In this document: piece after piece, positions 60,569 through 64,000 of the stretch
Layout: every line of letters starts with the position of its first letter
How positions within the stretch are numbered: the stretch's first letter is position 1
Source: Verrucomicrobiaceae bacterium
Lineage (GTDB): Bacteria > Verrucomicrobiota > Verrucomicrobiia > Verrucomicrobiales > Verrucomicrobiaceae
Assembly: GCA_027490195.1 (NCBI GenBank)
Contig: JAIXYN010000072.1
Coordinates: forward strand, 1-64,000
Direction: 5' to 3'
DNA: 64,000 nt
The notes under the pieces: generated by a model
Told to the model about the DNA's origin: nothing
Databases searched by the model: none
Seen by the model: only the letters and a program-made list of their open reading frames with translations
Made by a program: the position numbers and the translations under genes

Positions 60569-63451
60569 TCACTTCTTAAACGCAGCACCCTCAGGTTTCC
60601 CTGCGGCTTGGAAGTAGGCGAGGAGGTCGAGGATTTCTTCTTTGGTGAGATTGTTGAGGAGGCCGGGCATCATGGGGGAGAGCTTGGAGGTTTCCTGGGT
60701 CTTGATTTCCGCTTTGCTGATCTCCATGGTGTCGGGGGCGAGCATGCTGGGACGGAGGATGATTTTGTCATCGGTGTCGCCCACAATGCGGCCGGTGAAG
60801 AAGTTGCCGTTTTTGAGGGTGATGTCGGTGTTGGCGTATTGCTCGGAGATGACTTTCGAGGGCTCGATGAGGGCTTCGAGAATGACCTGCGGCGAGTAGC
60901 GGCTGGCCACGGCGGTGAGATCCGGGCCGACGGCGCCGCCTTCATCGCCGATGCGATGGCACATGAGGCAGAGGGTGCCGTTCACGGCGTCCTGACCTTG
61001 GGCGAAGTTGCGGCCTTTGCTGAGTTTGTCGAGATCGCTGATGAGGTCGGACATCTGCCAGTTCTTCACGAAGGTGCGCTCCTTCTTGGGCTTCTTGAGC
61101 TTGGGGGCGGGCTCGATCCAGGAGTCGAGCACGGGCTGCAGCGCGGCGAGTTCCTGCGGCGGCACGTTGGCCATGGCGGTGCGGCGGATTTTGACGAGGA
61201 AGTTGCTGAAGCTGGCGCCATCGCTGAAGTCGCGGCCTGCATCGGTGAACCACTTGAGGGTGGTTTCGGGATGCTGGGTGGTGTTGCGCTTCTGGGCCCA
61301 CCAGGCGAAGTACTGGCGGCGCATTTCCGGGGTCCAGCCATTGGTGATGGTGCGCAGGGCGACGACGTAGTTGAGCTGCTCTTCCTGCGTGGGGGCGGCG
61401 TCGAGGAGCTTGAGCGTGCGGGCAATGGTGTCGGGTGCATCGAGCGCGAGGAGCGTCTGGCACAGCTCGCGATTGAGCGCGACACTCTGCGCGGGGTAGA
61501 GCGGGCTGAGCAGCGCGATGATAGGTGCGGCGACTTCAGCGGCGGGTTTGCCCATGCGGCTGATGGCGACTTCGATGACGCGGATGAGTTCAAGCTGCTG
61601 GGCTTCGCTCTTGAGCTGCGCGAGGGGAAGCTTGGCGATGGCTTTGAAGAGATCGCCCTGGGCCTCGGTGCCGCCGAGGCGTGCGACGGAGAGAAGGATG
61701 GTCAGCGCTGCGGTGGGGTTTGTTTCTGCCAGGGCGCGTGCTTTCCATGAGTTGATGGGCTGGCTCTCAATGGCGATGCGTGCGGCGTAGCGGATGAAGC
61801 GGTCTTCGCTGGCGAGGTGAGGCCATGCGGTGTCCACGGCGGCGGCGTCTTCGTGGCCGTGGAAGGCTTCGAGCTTGTGGCGCAGCGTGCGGGATTCAGC
61901 GCCAGCGACTTCGTGAAGTTCTGCGGGTGCGGTGGATTCGGTGCCCTCGTAGGTCACGCGAAATAGCGCGCCCTGGGTGTGGCGGCCGCCGATGGTGAAG
62001 TACATCGCGCCGTCGTCGCCGATGGTGAGACCGGTCAAATTGAGCGGGGTCTTGCCGGATTTTTCATTGAGTGATTTTGGGGCGACGAAGTTTTCCCAAG
62101 TGCCGCCGTAGCTGGCGCCCTGCGGCGTGAGATGCACGGCGATGAGGCGGCCATAGGTCCAGTCCTGGATGAAGAAGGCGCGCTGGTACTTGGCGGGGAA
62201 TTTGGCACCCGTGCCGAAGCCGACGCCGGTAGGGCAGCCGATGCCGATGGTCACGGTGGCGGGCAGGCTGTCGTGGTAATACTCAGGCCACTTGCTGGCG
62301 CCTTCGCGGAAGCCATGGTCTGCGCCGCTGGTCACATGATAGACGCGCACCGGGCGATACCACGGTGTGCCCCAGTCCCACTCCATGTCGCTGTCAAAGC
62401 CGAAGAGCTCGCCATCGTGATTGAAGGCGACGCCGTAGGTGTTGCGCTCGCCGCTGGCGATGAGTTCGCAGTTCTTGCCGTCGGGGTCCATGCGGACGAC
62501 GAAGCCGCCCGGGGGCTTGCGGCCTGCGCCGAAGCCGTTGCCATCTTCGGCGCGCGGCAGCACGAGATCGTCGGCGTAGTTTTTGTGCGGCGAGGTGGGC
62601 AGCACATCGGCCGGCACGTCCACGAAATTTCCGCAGAGCACATTGAGGTGCTTTTTGTCGGGATTGAGCAGGATGGTGTGCGCGCCGTGGTCGCCGCCGC
62701 CGCCCTTCCATTCGCGGAGGAACTCGACCTTGTCGAAGGCCTCCTCCGCAGTGGTGGAGGTGCAGCGCCAGAGGCCATAGACACTCTTGCCATCGGGGCC
62801 ATTGCCACGGCCATTGATGTAGAGGCTGTCAAAGGCGAAGAGCATGCCCATGACTTCGCTGAGCGGGATTTTGAGGATCTCGGCCTTGGTGACTTTGCCG
62901 TCCTTGAGCGTGAGGCGTGAGATGGGTTCTTTCGGTTCCGCGCCGAGGAGAAGGCGGCCCTTGGGATCTTTCGTGATGGAGATCCACGAGCCTTCCGTGG
63001 CGGCGTCCGCCTTGCGTACAAGCTCGACCTTGAAACCCGGCAGCGTGGCCAGCACCTCGCCGGGGTTTTCCGTGACGACGGCCACCGTCTTCGGCTTCGA
63101 GCCATCCGCAGGCCCATAGACGGCCTTGGTGATGACGAGTTTTTTGCCCGCAGGCGCTGCGATTTCCAGCTTGCGGTTCTCGCCCACATCGCGCGAGAGC
63201 TTCTCGTCGCCGAGGGTGTACTCGATGTGCAGTTTCTTCGGCACGCCCGAGGCGGTGTCGCCAAAGAGATCATTGCCAGCGGTGATCGAGAGCTTGTCAT
63301 CCTTCACCGCGCCCGCGACGACGGCCGTCACGTCCGTGGGGTCCTTGGCACCATAGGCCAACTCAGCCTGAGCCAGGCACGCAAGGGCGAGCGCGAGCAG
63401 GGCGGACTTCAATCGAAAACGAGGCTGACTGCGGGAGGCTGGGTAGTTCAT
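60569..63451 (-). CDS. PVC-type dehydrogenase - HEAT - cytochrome c protein
   Basis: 960 residues from the ATG at 63451 (MNYPASRSQPRFRLKSALLA... signal peptide ending AELAYG); the frame upstream to 63505 lacks features. N-terminal ~120 residues form an unfamiliar beta domain (VVAGAVKDDKLSITAGNDLF). Then the dehydrogenase beta-propeller (about 130-510; GSWISITKDPKGRLLLGAEP, LYINGRGNGPDGKSVYGL, GERNTYGVAFNHDGELFGFD), HEAT-like helices (about 530-770), and a c-type heme domain C-L-M-C-H (C828) with GPDLTAVASRY and the MMPGLLNNLTKEEILDLLAY tail shared with the other two fusions. Expected envelope redox enzyme; substrate unknown. It stands alone. Confidence 0.87.
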   Translation of the reverse strand: MNYPASRSQPRFRLKSALLALALACLAQAELAYGAKDPTDVTAVVAGAVKDDKLSITAGNDLFGDTASGVPKKLHIEYTLGDEKLSRDVGENRKLEIAAPAGKKLVITKAVYGPADGSKPKTVAVVTENPGEVLATLPGFKVELVRKADAATEGSWISITKDPKGRLLLGAEPKEPISRLTLKDGKVTKAEILKIPLSEVMGMLFAFDSLYINGRGNGPDGKSVYGLWRCTSTTAEEAFDKVEFLREWKGGGGDHGAHTILLNPDKKHLNVLCGNFVDVPADVLPTSPHKNYADDLVLPRAEDGNGFGAGRKPPGGFVVRMDPDGKNCELIASGERNTYGVAFNHDGELFGFDSDMEWDWGTPWYRPVRVYHVTSGADHGFREGASKWPEYYHDSLPATVTIGIGCPTGVGFGTGAKFPAKYQRAFFIQDWTYGRLIAVHLTPQGASYGGTWENFVAPKSLNEKSGKTPLNLTGLTIGDDGAMYFTIGGRHTQGALFRVTYEGTESTAPAELHEVAGAESRTLRHKLEAFHGHEDAAAVDTAWPHLASEDRFIRYAARIAIESQPINSWKARALAETNPTAALTILLSVARLGGTEAQGDLFKAIAKLPLAQLKSEAQQLELIRVIEVAISRMGKPAAEVAAPIIALLSPLYPAQSVALNRELCQTLLALDAPDTIARTLKLLDAAPTQEEQLNYVVALRTITNGWTPEMRRQYFAWWAQKRNTTQHPETTLKWFTDAGRDFSDGASFSNFLVKIRRTAMANVPPQELAALQPVLDSWIEPAPKLKKPKKERTFVKNWQMSDLISDLDKLSKGRNFAQGQDAVNGTLCLMCHRIGDEGGAVGPDLTAVASRYSPQVILEALIEPSKVISEQYANTDITLKNGNFFTGRIVGDTDDKIILRPSMLAPDTMEISKAEIKTQETSKLSPMMPGLLNNLTKEEILDLLAYFQAAGKPEGAAFKK

Positions 63452-63648
63452 GGTTGGATCAGGACGAAGGCGAAGGTGGATTCTCGGGGGAAAGCGGTGG
63501 CGCACCTGCCGCAGGAGGCGGGTGGGTTCAAATGATTTACGCGGGGAGGGCGGGGGAGCTTGCAGGGGGGAGTTTAAGAAATGCCAGGCAACTTTGACAG
63601 CCTGTATATCAATCCGAGGTGGTCTGTAGAAAGGTTTTGAGTTCGCGC

Positions 63649-63966
63649 CTATCCCATAGCCTCCGACCGCGTGCGTATTGTTGACCTCTTATTGGTATTG
63701 TGTCCCGTCAGTATCAGTCCAGCTAGGACATGTGAACGAGGTCGATTTTGTGATGAATTCTGCGATACAATCCATTCCTTGATTGCTTGTGAGCTTCGGT
63801 CAATCCTAACGATCATTTGTGTTCTATGTCCGTACTCTATGGCTTGTTGTAGACGTTCACTAACTTCATCAAAGGTTAATTCGATTGATACTTCTCCAAG
63901 CAGAGAAACTGTTCCGTTACAACTATCAAGTGATACTCCAAGCCATTGAATGCTAGTCATTTGCAC
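63649..63966 (-). CDS. Hypothetical protein, low-GC region
   Basis: 105 residues (MQMTSIQWLGVSLDSCNGTV...; MTSIQW at 63960 is an alternative start). No family recognised. The composition is ordinary for a soluble protein, and the DNA from about 63600 to the window end is clearly lower in GC than the rest, so it may be the edge of an acquired segment. The overlapping plus-strand frame (63671-63949) is cysteine-rich and less convincing. Confidence 0.4.
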   Translation of the reverse strand: MQMTSIQWLGVSLDSCNGTVSLLGEVSIELTFDEVSERLQQAIEYGHRTQMIVRIDRSSQAIKEWIVSQNSSQNRPRSHVLAGLILTGHNTNKRSTIRTRSEAMG

Positions 63967-64000
63967 TTGAATGTTTAGCAGGCGACACCCCCACTGAAAT

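Noticed and set aside
60539-61750. 403-codon plus-strand frame
   Set aside because: Antisense to the dehydrogenase-cytochrome gene; glycine/glutamate-rich shadow.

Overview
The window reads as a high-GC chromosome segment from the PVC superphylum, most likely a Verrucomicrobiaceae-type bacterium (Prosthecobacter/Verrucomicrobium-like), with a planctomycete as the alternative. The reason is the density of protein families typical of that group: DUF1501, DUF1552, DUF1549/DUF1553 (PSD1), DUF1587/1592/1588/1585 cytochrome proteins, PVC-type dehydrogenase-HEAT-cytochrome c fusions, PmoA/DUF6807, ThuA and sulfatases. Almost all genes lie on the minus strand. I saw no rRNA, tRNA, CRISPR array or recognisable transposase gene.

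Layout. 1-8884: operon of three sulfatases and an SGNH-dehydrogenase-cytochrome c fusion (the left-most sulfatase runs off the window). 8901-9245: conserved divergent regulatory block followed by a wrecked AraC/PAS gene joined to an XRE fragment. 9291-13277: DUF1552 + DUF1592 cytochrome pair with a divergent AraC regulator (13370-14251). 14400-16813: a scar with a signal peptide and an XRE remnant, a DUF5722-like secreted protein, and a second copy of the divergent block. 16950-21985: a defence island of lower GC, made of a TIR-like gene, an ABC-three-component (ABC-3C) system (SMC-like ATPase, middle component MC2, REase-CTD protein) and a VapBC pair overlapping the ABC-3C genes. 22029-26981: ThuA protein and PmoA-dehydrogenase-cytochrome c fusion behind the third copy of the divergent block. 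27105-32776: PSD1 and DUF1501 genes separated by a GxxExxY nuclease-like cassette with inverted-repeat ends. 32862-34676: LysR and the only intact AraC/PAS regulator. 34782-38555: third DUF1552/DUF1592 pair. 38909-41570: MFS transporter and a RES-Xre toxin-antitoxin pair in toxin-first order. 41616-48429: secreted enzymes (alpha-barrel-like hypothetical, ThuA, FAD oxidoreductase with EF-hand tail, large beta-rich protein). 48562-54642: DUF1552 plus a giant 1595-residue DUF1592 protein with four tandem binding modules and an in-frame palindromic insertion. 54752-60095: DUF1552-sulfatase-DUF1592 operon. 60569-63451: another dehydrogenase-HEAT-cytochrome c protein.

How it works together (inference). 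The bulk of the window looks like an exported polysaccharide-breakdown apparatus: sulfatases remove sulfate esters, PVC dehydrogenases and DUF1592/DUF1549 proteins carry c-type heme sites and probably oxidise sugars, and the ThuA, PmoA and FAD proteins act on sugars. AraC/LysR regulators sit beside the operons. The defence island and two toxin-antitoxin pairs are inserted cargo.

Most notable: (i) the VapBC-ABC-3C-TIR locus, where five reading frames overlap or abut behind one leaderless, palindrome-covered promoter; (ii) the GxxExxY cassette whose terminal repeat now encodes the signal peptide of the next gene; (iii) a 25-bp-arm palindrome inserted in frame in a cytochrome gene; (iv) three copies of a divergent promoter whose AraC/PAS regulator has been destroyed each time.
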